64,000 nucleotides of DNA from Sepioteuthis lessoniana (Eukaryota; Mollusca; Cephalopoda; Myopsida; Loliginidae), in the NCBI GenBank assembly GCA_963585895.1, contig OY757939.1, forward strand, positions 39,350,956-39,414,955, read 5' to 3'. How positions within the stretch are numbered: position 1 is the first letter of the stretch; each line of letters opens with the position of its first letter. The notes beneath the pieces were generated by a model, which was not told the origin of the DNA, did not search any database, and saw only the letters and a program-made list of their open reading frames with translations. Positions 43,950-56,374 of the stretch are shown one piece after another. Position numbers and translations under genes: made by a program.

Positions 43950-44146
43950 GATGGGCTGAAAAGTTCATAGGCTGAAACTTTCATATGAAGACATCATATC
44001 TGCTGTTGATGATTTTTTGATCATTACGATTCAAACACCGCCACATCAATGGAAGAAATGTATGGACTGCAAAGGGGATTATGCTAAAAAATAAACCTTA
44101 TTTGGTCATATTCCAGGTCAACTTATGAACTTTTCTGCCGATCTTT
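43950..44146 (+). mobile_element. Mariner-derived short element
   Basis: Ends carry GGCTGAAAAGTTCATAGGCT and the inverted ACTTATGAACTTTTCTGCCG. The interior encodes WKKCMDCKGDYAKK before a stop, the C-terminal end of a mariner transposase. About 195 bp, so it is a large internal deletion product. Confidence 0.75.
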
Positions 44147-44281
44147 ATATACAGTAAAAAGCATTTTGTTTTTTTTTTAAAAGGCACCAGTGGTTCATCA
44201 CAGAATATTGTTTTTTGTTGTTGTTGTTGTTTTCTTAAAAACATTTGCAAAACATAAAAAGGATGTTTTGCAATTTTTTCT

Positions 44282-44287
44282 TTTATT
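44282..44287 (-). promoter_or_regulatory. Candidate MRPL45 poly(A) signal
   Basis: AATAAA on the minus strand within TAAAATAAAA, about 100 nt after the MRPL45 stop codon and followed by an AT-rich flank. Placement is plausible; other A-rich hexamers nearby cannot be excluded. Confidence 0.45.
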
Positions 44288-44384
44288 TTACAAAGACAAC
44301 ATAAATATTTAATTAACTTGTGAATAATTTATATCATAAATTTCAAATCTAAACAAATATATGGTAACCTAAAATGTAAATAAT

Positions 44385-44672
44385 TCATGCTGTTGCAAAT
44401 TGTGGTTTATCACCATCATCTGATGATTTAACTTCAACATTTTCATCTGTTTCTTCAGGTTCATCTTCAATTGGTTCAAATTCTGGAAGCCGGTATGTTC
44501 TGAGGATGGGATCTCTGGGTGGCATCCAATCTGGTATGATTTTACAATGAATTCTCCACTGTCCGTAAAGGTTGCTGATGTGATTCTCAAATACAACGTA
44601 TTCCAAGATGTCTTTTACCAAATTTTCACTGCCATACATGAGACGACCAAATCTGTCATAAATGGCAAGACA
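44385..44672 (-). CDS. MRPL45: MRPL45 terminal coding exon
   Basis: Acceptor TTCTTTCAG precedes TGTCTTGCC. The frame starts [14 protein letters not shown], a highly conserved mL45 stretch, then [20 protein letters not shown] and [13 protein letters not shown], then an acidic tail ([16 protein letters not shown]) ending at TGA 44385-44387. The LEYVVFE...YG.WR..KI.P.W.PP order is diagnostic for this protein and belongs to its Tim44-like domain. 96 codons including the stop; intron phase 0. Confidence 0.95.
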   Translation of the reverse strand, partial: CLAIYDRFGRLMYGSENLVKDILEYVVFENHISNLYGQWRIHCKIIPDWMPPRDPILRTYRLPEFEPIEDEPEETDENVEVKSSDDGDKPQFATA

Positions 44673-44902
44673 CTGAAAGAAGAAGAAAAATAAATATGTC
44701 TTTTACAACGCAAAAATGGTGTATATATTTGAGTAATCACCCCTAATTTTTAGCCAGAAAAAAAATGTTTTTATCATATATTGCAAGTAATGAATAACCC
44801 CAACTTTTGGCTGTGGTAACCTACAAAAAATATTTCTTCAAAATCCAATGACATAAAGAGAAAACATTCAAATACTTATTTATACTTTCAAAATCAATGC
44901 AT

Positions 44903-45448
44903 TGCCCAGTTGGCAGGGGCTGTAGAATACACCAACTGCACCTCTGCAGAGGGGTAGGACCCCCACCCAAACGAGTGTCCTGATAATGACACTAAACAGT
45001 CTGATGGTGAGCTTCCAGTGATGCTGGAGCTTTGGGGAATGCAGGGTACCCCTTCATTGTGATTGCTCCAAGATCCACTCTGTCCCGGAGTGGTAGCACC
45101 TGACTGGGCCCTATCAATGGGTTAAATAGAACTAATCTACATACTTCTGCTAAACTGAATTGTTTGAAATGAACTGTTTTTAACATTGAAACTGTACATA
45201 CGCTAAACTGAATTGTTTAATATGGAACTGTTTTAACATTTAACTGTGTGTAAACAAAAGCTATACTTATACTAAACTGAATTGTTTGAATTAGAACTGT
45301 TTGACTAAACTGAATAGCTTGAAATAGAAATATTTTTGACTATTAAACTGGTTACTCACGCTAAACTAAATTGTTTGAAATATAAAAATGGATTTGGCAT
45401 TAAATAACCTACAAGGGTTGATGTGCCATAAAACCCAAAAACCAAAAT
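44903..45448 (+). mobile_element. Family B retroposon
   Basis: Head CAGTTGGCAGGGGCTGTAGA with covarying partner CCAACTG (44932-44938), perfect CCTCTGCAGAGG at 44941-44952, core, internal repeats and tail GGATTTGGCATTAAATAACC. Confidence 0.88.
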
Positions 45449-45984
45449 ACCATAAATAAACAACATAGTCTAGAACTTGATTAAGATAAAGTTTTTACAT
45501 AACTTTATTTACTATTTATAATATTTGTACATATTGTATGCACAAGTGTTATAAATAGAAAACAATGTTAATTAAAAACTTCATCATTTTAACTAATAGG
45601 CATTGTTTAGTTATAGTCAATGAAGAGACACTTTGGATTGAAGGTTAAGCCTAGTAACAAGGTAAACTTAGATGTTTCTAGAACATAATTTTATAATGAA
45701 CAGCCCCTTGGTTTTTAGGTGTAAAATTGGTCTTTAAAAATTTATACAAGGACAAAATATGTAATTCCAGTTCAAAGTTATTTCATTTATTTTCAAATAC
45801 ACACAGACCATATTCCCTGCAGAGGGGTAAGAACTCTCCAAAAGGAGTGTCCTGTGTGGAGTCATTCCTTCATTTCCATCATTCCTAGATCCACTCTACC
45901 TAATGTATGGCTCAAAGAAATCTGTTTGCAAATTATTTGTACTAAAGAGAAATACTTGATATCATAAAACCATGTTTATGGAGG

Positions 45985-46260
45985 CACTCATAGTATAATG
46001 GTTGTGGTCCCATGCTAGTCACAGTCCTTGATTGTGGCCTTAGTTCTATGACTACCACATGTATTTCCTGCTAATTAGTTCATCAACTCCTTCTGTGCCC
46101 ACGTTGTGTCTGAAAGATCCAAAGATGGAGAAAGACACAATTTAACCCAACAGATGGGTAAGAGATGACATGAGTTAAAATGAATCAATGCAAGACAAAA
46201 GCCCAAGCCTGCTTACATTTTGTTTTGACAATTTGAAAGTTCAGTTTGTACAGACCTTTT
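45985..46260 (+). mobile_element. Possible additional tRNA-like SINE
   Basis: CATAGTATAATGGTTGTGGT looks like a box A and TTAGTTCTATGACTACC could be a decayed box B. No second copy was recognised in this window, so this rests on weak evidence. Confidence 0.3.
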
Positions 46261-46669
46261 AAATTGACTTTTGAATTTCTTTCAGAATCAACAAGTCTTT
46301 TTTATGTTATAAAAGGAAAATTATATTTTCCTAAATAAAAAAATGCATCATACTCCCCATAAGTTTTTAGTAACAGGGAATACCTCATATTGTCATAGGT
46401 TGCTGTACATAGAGACCCAATGTATATATAAACATATGCAAAAATCTCTTAAGAAATAATACAAAAAATGTATACAAACTATAAAAAAGATATGCAATTC
46501 CCTAACCTCTATACATAAAATAACCCCTGATGACATGCCATTAAAATCAACAAACCAATCAATCTTCCTTATATAAGTGCATATATAAGGACAATTTTTG
46601 TTTATTCTGAAGTTAACTGTATGAAAGTGCAGATTCCTGTGTATTCAAAAGTTAAAAATTTTAATTGAT

Positions 46670-47230
46670 TGATTTTAATACCATGTCAAACTGTCTGGGG
46701 TCATTTTATTCCTCAATGTTAGGGAGTCTTATACATTGTATATTTACATTTACATTTTTGTGTTGTTGTTTAAGAGTTTTTGTTATTTTTGCATAGTTAT
46801 ATATCAAGTATAAATAATTTGCATAGAATTGTATGGTTTCAAGTACTCCTATCTAATACTAATTATAATAATATGGTTTCAAGTAATTAATTCTATTTGA
46901 TAAGAATCATTTATTTGTACACCGTTACATTATTTCACTTAACTATTCCTAGCATAAATAATTTACATTTATATAGTATCAAGTATTCCTATCTAAAGTT
47001 AATAATTTTCAAACAGTTCCATTTGATCCATAGATGGGATCCTGACAGTTACAACCAGTCTCAGTCAAAGTGGATCTGGCAGTAATGACAATGGAGGGGT
47101 ACACCACACTCTTCAAATCCCCAGAACTGGAGCCTTACCATCAGATGCAAGACACTCCTTTTTTTTGGAGGAAGGTCTTATCTGTCTGCAGGGATACAGT
47201 CAGTTTATTCTCAGTTCCACAGACAAGGCA
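46670..47230 (-). mobile_element. B2-type retroposon
   Basis: Starts TTGATTGATTTTAATACCAT and carries several AT-rich internal repeats with ATGGTTTCAAGTA. Core in reverse (GTCAAAGTGGATCTGGCAGT, CAGAACTGGAGCC) and ends GATACAGTCAGTTTATTCTC. Confidence 0.75.
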
Positions 47231-47399
47231 GAAAATGTCAAGAAAAGTATCTTTTTTTTATATTATGAAGAGGATTCAAGTAAATTAGTATCATGAAATC
47301 TTTCTTTTATATCTTAAATTGAGTCTATATTTACATTTTTCATTCATTGTGTACATTATAAATTTGTACACTTACATACACTAAACATACTTTATTTGT

Positions 47400-47945
47400 T
47401 GATATCCTAGGTATGATACTAAACTGCATCTCATGGTAAGGCTCCATCATTACCATTATTCTCAGGCCCACTCTGATCTGAAGTGGTATTACCTATAGCT
47501 CAAATAGAACTGTTCAATGATTTAATAAGGATTATTATTAGTTATTTAAAACCATATAGCCGTGCTCAAATTGTTTGTATTGGATAGGAATATTTGATAA
47601 ATAAGATTATTAGTGTTAACTAGCAATAACTGAAACCATTTAACGGTGTGCAAACAAATGATTAATATTAAATAGAATTATTAGTGTTAGATAGGAATAC
47701 TTGAAATCACTGAGTGCAAACAAATGATTAATATTAAATAGAATTTTTAGTGTTAGATAGTAATACTTAAAATCATTTAACTGTGTGCAAATAAAGGAAT
47801 TTAACAATTTAAAAATAAAGTTACTGACAACCTATTCACTTACAAATCAAATATATAAATATATATGTGTATATATAAAATAGGATTTGGCATTAAATAA
47901 CCCACAAGGGTTGTTGATATGCTACAAAACACCAACCAACCAACA
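47400..47945 (+). mobile_element. B2/B retroposon fragment with tail
   Basis: Lacks the head. It shows CTCAGGCCCACTCTGATCTG, repeated AACTGTGTGCAAACAAATGA units, and the tail GGATTTGGCATTAAATAACC...GATATGCTACAAAACACC. Confidence 0.75.
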
Positions 47946-48529
47946 TCTCTTTGTTAATTGTAATTGAATATATTTTTATTAACAGAATATCTGTTTTTAT
48001 TTGTTTCTTCTTTGTATGTTTTTGCATAATACATCTTTTAACTTACATAAGTAACTCTAACCAAGAACAATATAAATTACTACAATGTTGAAAACTGGAG
48101 GTATTTAATCTAAACATCTTCGTCATTATGAAAATCAAATATCAACGTAGTTATCTCCCTTATGAATTTTTTCCATAAGTATTTTTCTTTCATTTAATTT
48201 TTAGTTTCTAAAAATAGATAAAATTAAAGTTGTCTCCCTTGTTAATAAATTTCCTCCATTGTAATTGATACATTCGGATATCAATTTACTTACATCAGAA
48301 ACAATTCATCTTGTTATTTAATGGTTACGTTCACAAAGTTTGATTGACTTTAGCAGCTTGTCAACTCGTCTAATGATATTTTATGCCTAGTGGTTAGGGA
48401 ACTGTGTACATTGTTTATATCTACATTTTTTGTGTAGTTGTTTCATACGGATTTTTGATTCCTATCTACTACTAGTTGTACATTGTATCCAATGATGACA
48501 TCTTGCTGATTTTTTTCTTCTAGCTTTTT

Positions 48530-49960
48530 TGTTTTTTGGACATGAATTGCCAATTGTATAAAGGGATGTTCATAAACCCCAGGTTTCTTTTGATTATGTC
48601 TTTATGTGTGAGTTTTGGTCTCCCTGTTTTATGCAGCCCTTCTCTAAGTTGAGGGTACAGGACCTGTTTTAGCTGTCTGCTGTCCTCAAGTCAATTCAAG
48701 TTGCCAGCCCATCTTAGGTTGCATTGGGCGAGTATATAGTACATGCTTGGGAGTTTAGATTTCTCCAGGATGAATTTATTTGGGATATGCTACCACTACT
48801 CGACATTTAGTATTTTGCACAAGTGACACATATAGACATGAAGTCTTTGAGCATTAGTTTTGTATACCATTTCTATGTTGTACAGAAGGTTGATAGAACT
48901 ATGGTGCAGTACACTGTATATTAAGTTTTTATGGAGAGGTATTTGTTGAGCCAGACTTGAAAGCTTTTGACATTTGTGTATCTAGTTCTGCATCTAGTCT
49001 GTTGGTGGTGAGTGGAGTCTAGATATTTGAATTAGTTTACTAGGCCCGCTATCTGTATGTCTGGCCAAGGTCATGGGATCCTGAATGGGATTGGTACATA
49101 ACCTCAGTTTTATTGAACTTAATTTTCAGTCCAATTGCCTTTGCAGATTTCGAGGAATGTGTGATTTTTTCCTGTGCATCTTGGTGGTTGTCATCAGCAA
49201 ACATGAGCTCACGTACCAAAACATTTCTGGTCTTTCTTGCAGACCTAAATTGACTGGAATTGAACAGGTTTGCCCCTAGTCTACAATGTATCCATACTTA
49301 TTGGATGGAATCAGTGAAAGCATCAGACAAGACAATAGAAAGAAAAATCGAGAACACTGTGGGGGCAAGAAAACAACCCTATTTCATGCAATTCCTAACC
49401 TCAAATGATTTCAAAAGATCTCCTAAGATGATTGATGCCTTCATTCCTGTAAGCAAGGCAGATACAAGCTTGACAAAGAGGTCAGGTCACTCTAGTTTCT
49501 ATAGGATGTTCCATAGCACTTCCCTATTCATAGAGTCCAAGGCTTTTGTGAAGTTGACAAATATCATGTAGAGGGGCATATTCGGTTCAATGCATTTCTC
49601 CAGTATTTGTCGCAAAGAAATCATGTCCATGGTTCCTTAGTTTGTGCAGAACCAACATTCTGCCTCAGGTAGGAAATCCTTCACTAGGGTCAAGAGTCTA
49701 TTGAACAGTATGTGAGTGAACCCTTTTCCTGGTATGGAGTGAAACAAGATCCCAAGATCTGCTATCTCATCTGTCTCCCTGCTTTAAGATGGTGACTAGT
49801 TGGGCATCCTTCCAGTTTGCAGGGACGTCCAAGTTTTCCAAGCCTCAATTATGATGGTGTAGAGTACCTTGACAAGCCTCCTACTTCCTCTCTTAATTTG
49901 GAATGCTTTCCATTGCAGAGCATAGAGATAATCTTACTTTATTAAGGTCTGAGCATTTAC
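48530..49960 (-). pseudogene. Reverse transcriptase of a non-LTR retrotransposon, degenerate
   Basis: Minus-strand frames, in order: GRPCKLEGCPTS debris near 49830, RQILEKCIEPNMPLYMIFVN followed by FTKALDSMNREVLWNIL (49500-49615), MKASIILGD near 49430, then LVRELMFADDN with the FADD catalytic motif at 49190-49201, then KAIGLKIKFNKTEVMYQS near 49090-49150. These are the successive palm motifs of a LINE-type reverse transcriptase. Numerous stops and frameshifts make it long dead. It is antisense to neither host exon and lies in the same transcriptional orientation as MRPL45. Confidence 0.85.
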
Positions 49961-50130
49961 ACATCCAGTGTTGGGTTGGCCTATGTTCAATGTTGTCAAC
50001 CACATGTTGTTCTGCTGTTAGCAGTTCACTGAGCAGTGTGGCAAAATGGTCCTTCCACTTAAGGTGAAATATTGACAGCTGATGTAAACAGACATCTTTT
50101 CACTACTCAAAAAAAAGCGAGATGTGTGTG

Positions 50131-50166
<36 letters not shown>

Positions 50167-50176
50167 TGTATGTATT
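50131..50176. repeat. (TATG)n microsatellite
   Basis: About eleven uninterrupted GTAT units follow a short TATATATA run. Confidence 0.92.
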
Positions 50177-50276
50177 TTTTTTACAGTAAACAAGGAAAGG
50201 GATTATAACTTATTTACTCTTCTATCTTATTTACTTATTTTTGTATTGTATTCTCAGTAATTTAATCAAATTATAT

Positions 50277-51700
50277 ACAGGATACATGTTTGAATTTAAA
50301 TACAGGTTACACATATTTTAATTATATACAGGTTAAAACCTGTATATAATTAAAATATGTCTTTGCAATTTGTTTATTTATGATTTTGTTAGAAACTGCT
50401 TGTTCAAAAGTCTACCTTGGATATTTACCTTATTCATAGATTTGGATATTCATATTGGATATTTACCTTATTCACAGATTTAGATATTCATATTGGTTAT
50501 TTACTTTATTCATAGATTTGGCTTGGGAAATAGAGCTTTATTGATTTATTTTAGAGATGGGCAATTTAACTGAAAAACTGACTTTTTTGGTTTCATCTTC
50601 ACACTGTGAAACCACATCAAAATTTTTTATTAAAAACAAAATTGTTTGGTTTAGTGCTATCACAATTGATTTACTATATCCAAGAAAACACTGTTGAAAA
50701 AGATTTTCAGACTTTAATAAAATCACATTTTATCAAAATTTATACCATTGTAAAAGGAAAAGATAGAACAAAAATATGATAAAACATTTAATTGACTAGT
50801 TTTAAGAAATAAATGTGAAATCTATTTATTTACAAAACAAATGAAGTAAAAAAAAGAAAAAAAAAAGGAAATACATGATATCATATCTATTTTCTTTCCA
50901 GCCATATAAATATATTTAAGATTGAACCAAAAATACATGAGAAATTGCAAGTTGCAACTTTGTCAATCTCAAACAAAATCAGATATCATTACGCAAGAAA
51001 ATGAATGGCTTCCTAAAAAAACAAAAATGCGAAATTAAAAACCGTAAAACTGCATTGAAAACCATGGTATCAAGGAAAAAGAAACCAAAATAGACACTGA
51101 AAGACAAATTGCCAAACTGCCCAACTAATTTATCTATTCATTCTTCACTTTATTTATCTATCTATTTATTTCATTTTGTTTATTTTTTAAGATTATATAT
51201 ACAGAGATACTTAGCATTTGTACATCTCTATCTTCATCTTTCTTTGTTTTTCTTTCAAAATGTTGCAGAAGTAAATTTTGAAACAATTACAGTATACATT
51301 TTATAGTACATTAAAATATTAAACTAAGAAATGTAAAAACTTGTTAAGATAAATAAACTACCTGAGATTTTATATATGCATGTATTTATCTAGTTTTTCC
51401 TTTATTCACTGTTAACATAAATTTACAAGTTATTTCAATACATTTGAAGGAGTGGCGTCTCAAATTCAAACATATCTTTACTGTTTAATTCCGTTTATTC
51501 ATTATAGAGGATTACTTTATCCTCATTCATTTAAACAGTTTTAAAATAATTTAGCATGGTTAATGTTGTATCATTGGTTCAATAAAGGTATTCCACAGGT
51601 ACAAGCCGAAGAGTTGGCAAGTCTATCAGAGAGCACTTAACGCTTTTTCCCCTGAAGTAGTCAGACACCGTCCATTTATATCTTTACCAGTGTCATACTA
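50277..51700. other. Intronic, nothing recognised
   Basis: AT-rich sequence with short local duplications: ATTATATACAGG near 50270 and 50320, and a tandem TTGGATATTTACCTTATTCA unit at about 50417-50520. No exon, no recognised repeat family. Confidence 0.5.
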
Positions 51701-51754
51701 AAAAGAGTCACTGAGTGTCTAGTTCCGGTATAACAGTTAACAACAACAACAACA

Positions 51755-52240
51755 ATTATAATAATAATAAGGTGGGGCACATGATCCACTGGGAATTGGG
51801 CAAGAAATTGAAATTTGACCAAACTACCAAATGGTATATGCCCAAGCCAGAATCTTTCCAGTTGAATGAGATGCATAAAATTCTCTGGGATTTTGAAATA
51901 CAAACATACCAGCTAGAAGACCAGACCTAGTGATTATTAACAAAAAAGAGAACTAGCTGTATAGTGGATTTTACCATCCCAGCAGACCACAGAGTGAAAA
52001 TCAAAGAAAGTAAGAAACAAGTACTTAGACCTTGCCAAAGAGCTAAGAAAGTTGTGGAACATGAGGGTGATGGTAATACCAATTGTTATTAGGACACTTG
52101 GAACAGTCCTCATAAGCTTGAAAAAGAGACTGAAAGAGTTAGAAATAGGAGGAAGAATCAAAACCATTCAGACTATTGCACTGTTGAGGTCAGCCAGAAT
52201 ACCGAGAAAAGTCCTGGAGAACTGAGGAGACATGCTATCA
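51755..52240 (+). pseudogene. C-terminal endonuclease region of a LINE
   Basis: Frames read GHMIHWELGKKLKF, KWYMPKPESFQLNE, ILWDFEIQT, then RPDLVIINKKE (51918-51950), a stop and frameshift, then CIVDFTIPADHRVKIKESKK and later VPIVI-like and GTVP-like remnants. RPDLV...VDFTIP matches the restriction-like (PD-(D/E)xK) endonuclease found at the C-terminus of R2/R4-type non-LTR elements. Likely the same element type as 15708-16180. Degenerate. Confidence 0.72.
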
Positions 52241-52639
52241 CTTAGACTCCAGTGAAAGACCATCACCTAATGCTGGTGTGAAAAATTCACAAGGAGTATG
52301 ATAAAAATGATCTGTTTGCTTAGGTGGCTAATGTTGAGATATATATATATACCTTCCCGATGAGACTATGACAAAATAGGGCTGCTAGAACCCTAGGGAA
52401 ATGATCAAAAGGGTGAATGAACCTTCTTCTGGGTCAATAGAAATCTAGCTGTAATATTTAAGGAAGAACAAACCCTTGACAAAAAGTTAGACAGGTGACA
52501 ACCTATGAGGGCAGATTTACACACCTTCATGTACTTTTCATCAGTCATTGTAATCAGTGAGATGCTGATCTCATCTTGGACTATCCTTTTTTGCTCAATT
52601 TTTTTGCAAAGGAGGAGAGGGGTGTACAAATAACTGGCA

Positions 52640-53610
52640 ATTGCTATCTAATACAAATACTTTGCAACTCCTACCTAATATTAATAATAATTTGCAACAC
52701 TTATTATCTAAAGTTAATAATTTGCAACTCCTATCTAATAATAATAATTAGCAACCCTTATTATCTAAAGTTGATAATTTGCAAAACCAATCTAATACTA
52801 ATGATTAGCAACTCTGATCTAATAATAATAATTTGCAACTCTTATTATCTAAAGTTAATAATTTGCAAAACTGATCTAATACTAACAATTTGCAACTCTT
52901 ATTATCTAAGGTTAATAATTTGTAAAACCGATCTAATATTAATAATTAGCAACTCTGATCTAATAATAATAATAATAATTTGCAACTCTTATTATCTTAA
53001 ATTAATAATTTTAAAAACCGATCTAATACTATTAATCAGCAACTCTGATCCAATACTAATAATTTGCAACACTTATTATCTAAAGTTAATAATTTGCAAC
53101 TCCTATCTAATACTAATAATTAGCAACTCTTATTATCTAAAGTTAATAGTTTGCAACACAAATCTAATACTAATGATTAACAACTCTGATCTAATAATAA
53201 TAATAATAATAATAATTTGCAACTCTTATTATCTAAAGTTAATAATTTGCAAAACCAATCTAATACTAATGATTAGCGACTCTGATCTAATAATAATAAT
53301 AATAATTTGCAACTCTTATTATTTAAAGCTAATAATTTGCAAAACCAATCTAATACTATTAATTAGCAATTCTGATCTAATACTAATAATTAGCAACTCA
53401 TATTATCTAAAGTTGATAATTTGCAAAACCAATCTAATACTAATGATTAACAACTCTGATCTAATATCAATAATAATAATAATTAGCAACTCTTATTATC
53501 TAAAGTTAATAATTTGCAAAACCGATCTAATACTATTAATTAGCAACTCTGATCTAATAATAATAATTACCAACTCTTATCTAAAGCTAATAATTTACAA
53601 ATTTGATCTA
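52640..53610. repeat. AT-rich satellite giving a 357-codon open frame
   Basis: Tandem, irregular units built from TAATTTGCAACTCTTATTAT + CTAAAGTTAATAATTTGCAAA + CYRATCTAATACTAAT. The period is near 65-75 bp with (AAT)n expansion. The plus-strand frame 52576-53649 stays open and gives monotonous SNSYYLKLIICKTNLIL repeats, consistent with a satellite lacking stops in one frame. It is likely an expanded B2 interior: the right end runs into ATTATATGGTTTCAAGTAA, a B2 motif. Confidence 0.85.
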
Positions 53611-53994
53611 ATACAAATAAATTATACACAATTATATGGTTTCAAGTAACCACTTTTATTAAATAATCATTTATTTACTCATATCTATATGATTTCACAT
53701 AAATAATAATATAAATGTTTGATAACAATCATAAATATCTTTTCATTGTTCATAACATTTTTTTACATTGCACTTTGTCTAATCATGTGCTTGCACACAT
53801 CTTGATATTATAAGATATCAAGTATTCCTATATAACACTAAAGATTTATAATCATTTACTTGCACACAGTTATATGGCTTTAAGTAACTAATAGTAATCC
53901 TTAGTAAACAATAAACTATTCATAATACAAAAACTTTGCAAACAGTTATATAATATCAATTATTATTATTATCTAATATGAATAATATTTGTGT

Positions 53995-54624
53995 TCTGGA
54001 TATGACATTAAACTATCTGATGGCAAGGCTCCAGCCTTGGATATTTAGGAAATGTGGAGTACCCCTCATCTTCATTGCCTCCAGGTCCACCCTGACCCAG
54101 AGTGGTAGCACCTAATAGAGTCCTATTTATGGGCCAAATAGAACAAAATGTGTGCAAACAAATGACTGGTGTTAAATTGTGACTGTTTTACAGCAGTACT
54201 TGAAACTATTTAACTGTGTACAAAAAAGAGATCAGGCTCTTTTAGAAATGTTATCTACAAAATGTATTTACAAATTATATATATATTCAATATATATGTA
54301 TTAACGGAATTTGGCATTAAATAACCTACAATGGTTTGGTTTGGTTTCTTTGTGTAATGGCATATCAACCTTTGTAGGTTATTTAATGCCAAAGCCATTC
54401 TCCTAGAACAGTAGTGGTACTATCTAACCCATAGCTGGGAGAATAAGGGGTTCATACCTTTCCCAAGAGTATTTGCCTGAAAGTGAACTTAATAGGGCGA
54501 CTGGAGTACGAACTCGCTTACTATGATACCACAGTCCATTGCTTTAACCATTACACCACGAGGACACCCCCACCTACAATGGTTGATATGCAATAAAACC
54601 TAACCAAACCAAACCAAACCAAAT
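53995..54624 (+). mobile_element. Family B retroposon interrupted by SINE D
   Basis: Core (GATATGACATTAAACTATCT, CAGGTCCACCCTGACCCAGA), internal zone and tail. Within the tail's ACCTACAATGG a complete SINE D is inserted. The remaining tail runs TTGATATGCAATAAAACC and (CCAAA)n. The head is missing. Confidence 0.87.
54335..54571 (-). mobile_element. SINE D, full-length, in a family B tail
   Basis: Minus orientation: its own tail (TTGGTTTGGTTTC, CCTTTGTAGGTTATTTAATG) at the left, head ACCATTACACCACGAGGACA at the right. A perfect 11-bp duplication ACCTACAATGG lies at 54324-54334 and 54572-54582. Confidence 0.93.
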
Positions 54625-54639
54625 AATTTTTTAAATAGA

Positions 54640-54860
54640 TCTATTTGATCCATAGTTGGAACCTAAACAGGTACTACCACTCTGGGGCAAAGTGGAACTG
54701 GGAGTAATGGCAATGAAGGGGTACTCCACACTCCCCAGAGCTCCAGAACTGGAGCCTCACAATCAAACGCAATTCCCAAAACACAGTTTTTTGGAAGGGT
54801 CTTACCCTTCTACAGGGGATTTTGTCAGTGTATTCTAATCCCTGCTGATAGGATGGACAA
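54640..54860 (-). mobile_element. B2-type retroposon
   Basis: GATCTATTTGATCCATAGTT, ACCACTCTGGGGCAAAGTGG, CCAGAACTGGAGCC and the GTCAGTGTATTCTAATCCC head in reverse order. The tail side is missing. Confidence 0.75.
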
Positions 54861-55499
54861 CTAAAATAAGGATATTAGTCTGAGTACATCAGTGTGTAAT
54901 AGTGATAATTTCTCATCTCAGAAATTCAGACAAAAATTTGATGTTTGTATTTATCTAAGAACATTAATTGAATAATAAAACAAAAAACAAAAATAACACC
55001 TACATTATTGGCCAAAAAATCAGTGAAAAAACTGAACCATTTTTTATTATTGCCACAAATTGTAATGAAACTTCAATGGTTTAGATATACATAGGAAGTG
55101 ATTATTTTCATTGATTATAGTTGTTGAAGTTCCCTTAATTGTAGAGAAAAGTCAAAGGACTAATCATAAGTTAGAATATCAAATCAAGGAAAAAAAAATT
55201 CAAAGTTTTTTTTTCTATTTTTTGGTATTTCTGAGAATTTTCTTTTGAGGAAATTATGACTTTTCACTACAACTAAGGGAATTTTGACAATACTAATCAA
55301 GAAAAATAATCACTGTCCATGTTTGTCTAAGCCATTGAAATTTCATTAAAATTTGTGACAATAACAAAAATGGTTGAGTTTTTTTTACTGTCCAATACTG
55401 TAAGTTGGACCATCTAATAAAAATAATTTCAATAAATTAAATCATTATCAGTCTTTGCTTCCTCAATAATTCTCAATGCAAAATACACTTGTCTAAAAT

Positions 55500-56110
55500 G
55501 ATTTAGTTGGTAAGGATTTATAGCATATCAACCCTTGTAATGTTATTTAATGCCAAATCCTTATTTACGTATTAAATATACATATAGTTTGTTAAGAAAT
55601 AGTTTGTATATAACACCTTTAAACAAGCCAGAACTCATTTGTTTGCACACAGGTCAGAGTGGACCTGGGAGTAATTGCAATGAAAGGGTAGTGCAATCCT
55701 GAACAAGTCCTGGCAGCAACACCCCACAAGACACCAACTGTACGGCCACCTGCCCCCTATCACGAAAACTATTCAAGTTAGACGAACCAGACATGCAGGA
55801 CACTGCTGGAGAAGCAGAGATGAACTCATAAGAGATGTACTCTTATGGATCCCCACACATGGCCGCGCAAAAGCAGGGCGACCAGCTCGAACATACATTC
55901 AGCAGCTGAAGACCTACCTAGGGCGATGAACGATAGGGAGGAGTGGCGAGAGAGGGTCAGGGATATCCGTGCTACCAGCACGATATGATGATGATGATGA
56001 TTCCACATTCCCCAGCGCTCCAGGACTGTGTCACATCTAGGATACATGTTAGTGCGGGGAGTCTTACTCCTCTGTAGAGATGTAGTCAGTATATGCTACA
56101 GTCCCATCCA
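55500..56110 (-). mobile_element. Family B copy split by a LINE 3' end
   Basis: Tail (TTATAGCATATCAACCCTTG, TTATTTAATGCCAAATCC) and internal zone precede 55690. The core resumes at 56001 with TTCCACATTCCCCAGCGCTC and runs to a head-like TCAGTATATGCTACAGTCCC. Confidence 0.75.
55690..56000 (+). pseudogene. Non-LTR retrotransposon 3' end in family B
   Basis: Encodes SWQQHPTRHQLYGHLPPI, TIQVRRTRHAGHCWRSRDEL, VLLWIPTHGRAKAGRPART, then an internal deletion relative to 41083-41513 (the CEDTGC segment is missing) and WRERVRDI, ending in (GAT)n. It interrupts a family B core, so it arrived later. Confidence 0.87.
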
Positions 56111-56130
56111 ACTCAGTTGTGTCTAATATA

Positions 56131-56374
56131 AGTAAAGTAAAAGTAAAGTTGGCAACCATAGCTGACGGTGACCAAAAGGCTCCCTTTTCGATAGCTACTA
56201 CACTGATGTGTAGGGGAAGACACTACTCCTTTCCTTGGATTGCTCCACTTTACCCTTGATACATACCTTATATTGCTGAGTGTTAAGCAAGGAGGTATCA
56301 AGTACCATTTTTAAAGTCTTTGGTATGATGTGACCTGGGAGTGAACCCAGGTCTCCCGGACCATTGGCGAATGT
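56131..56374 (-). mobile_element. SINE A copy
   Basis: Tail GTAAAGTTGGCAACCATAGC at the left with the preceding AAGTAAAAG unit, body, and box B (GAACCCAGGTCTCCCGGACC in reverse). Same orientation as MRPL45 and the SINE A at 56957. Confidence 0.87.

Noticed and set aside
1..44384. Additional host genes left of MRPL45
   Set aside because: I looked for exon-like blocks with splice signals and conserved translation. All recognisable protein sequence in this part belongs to mobile elements. Short non-conserved exons or non-coding RNAs cannot be excluded.
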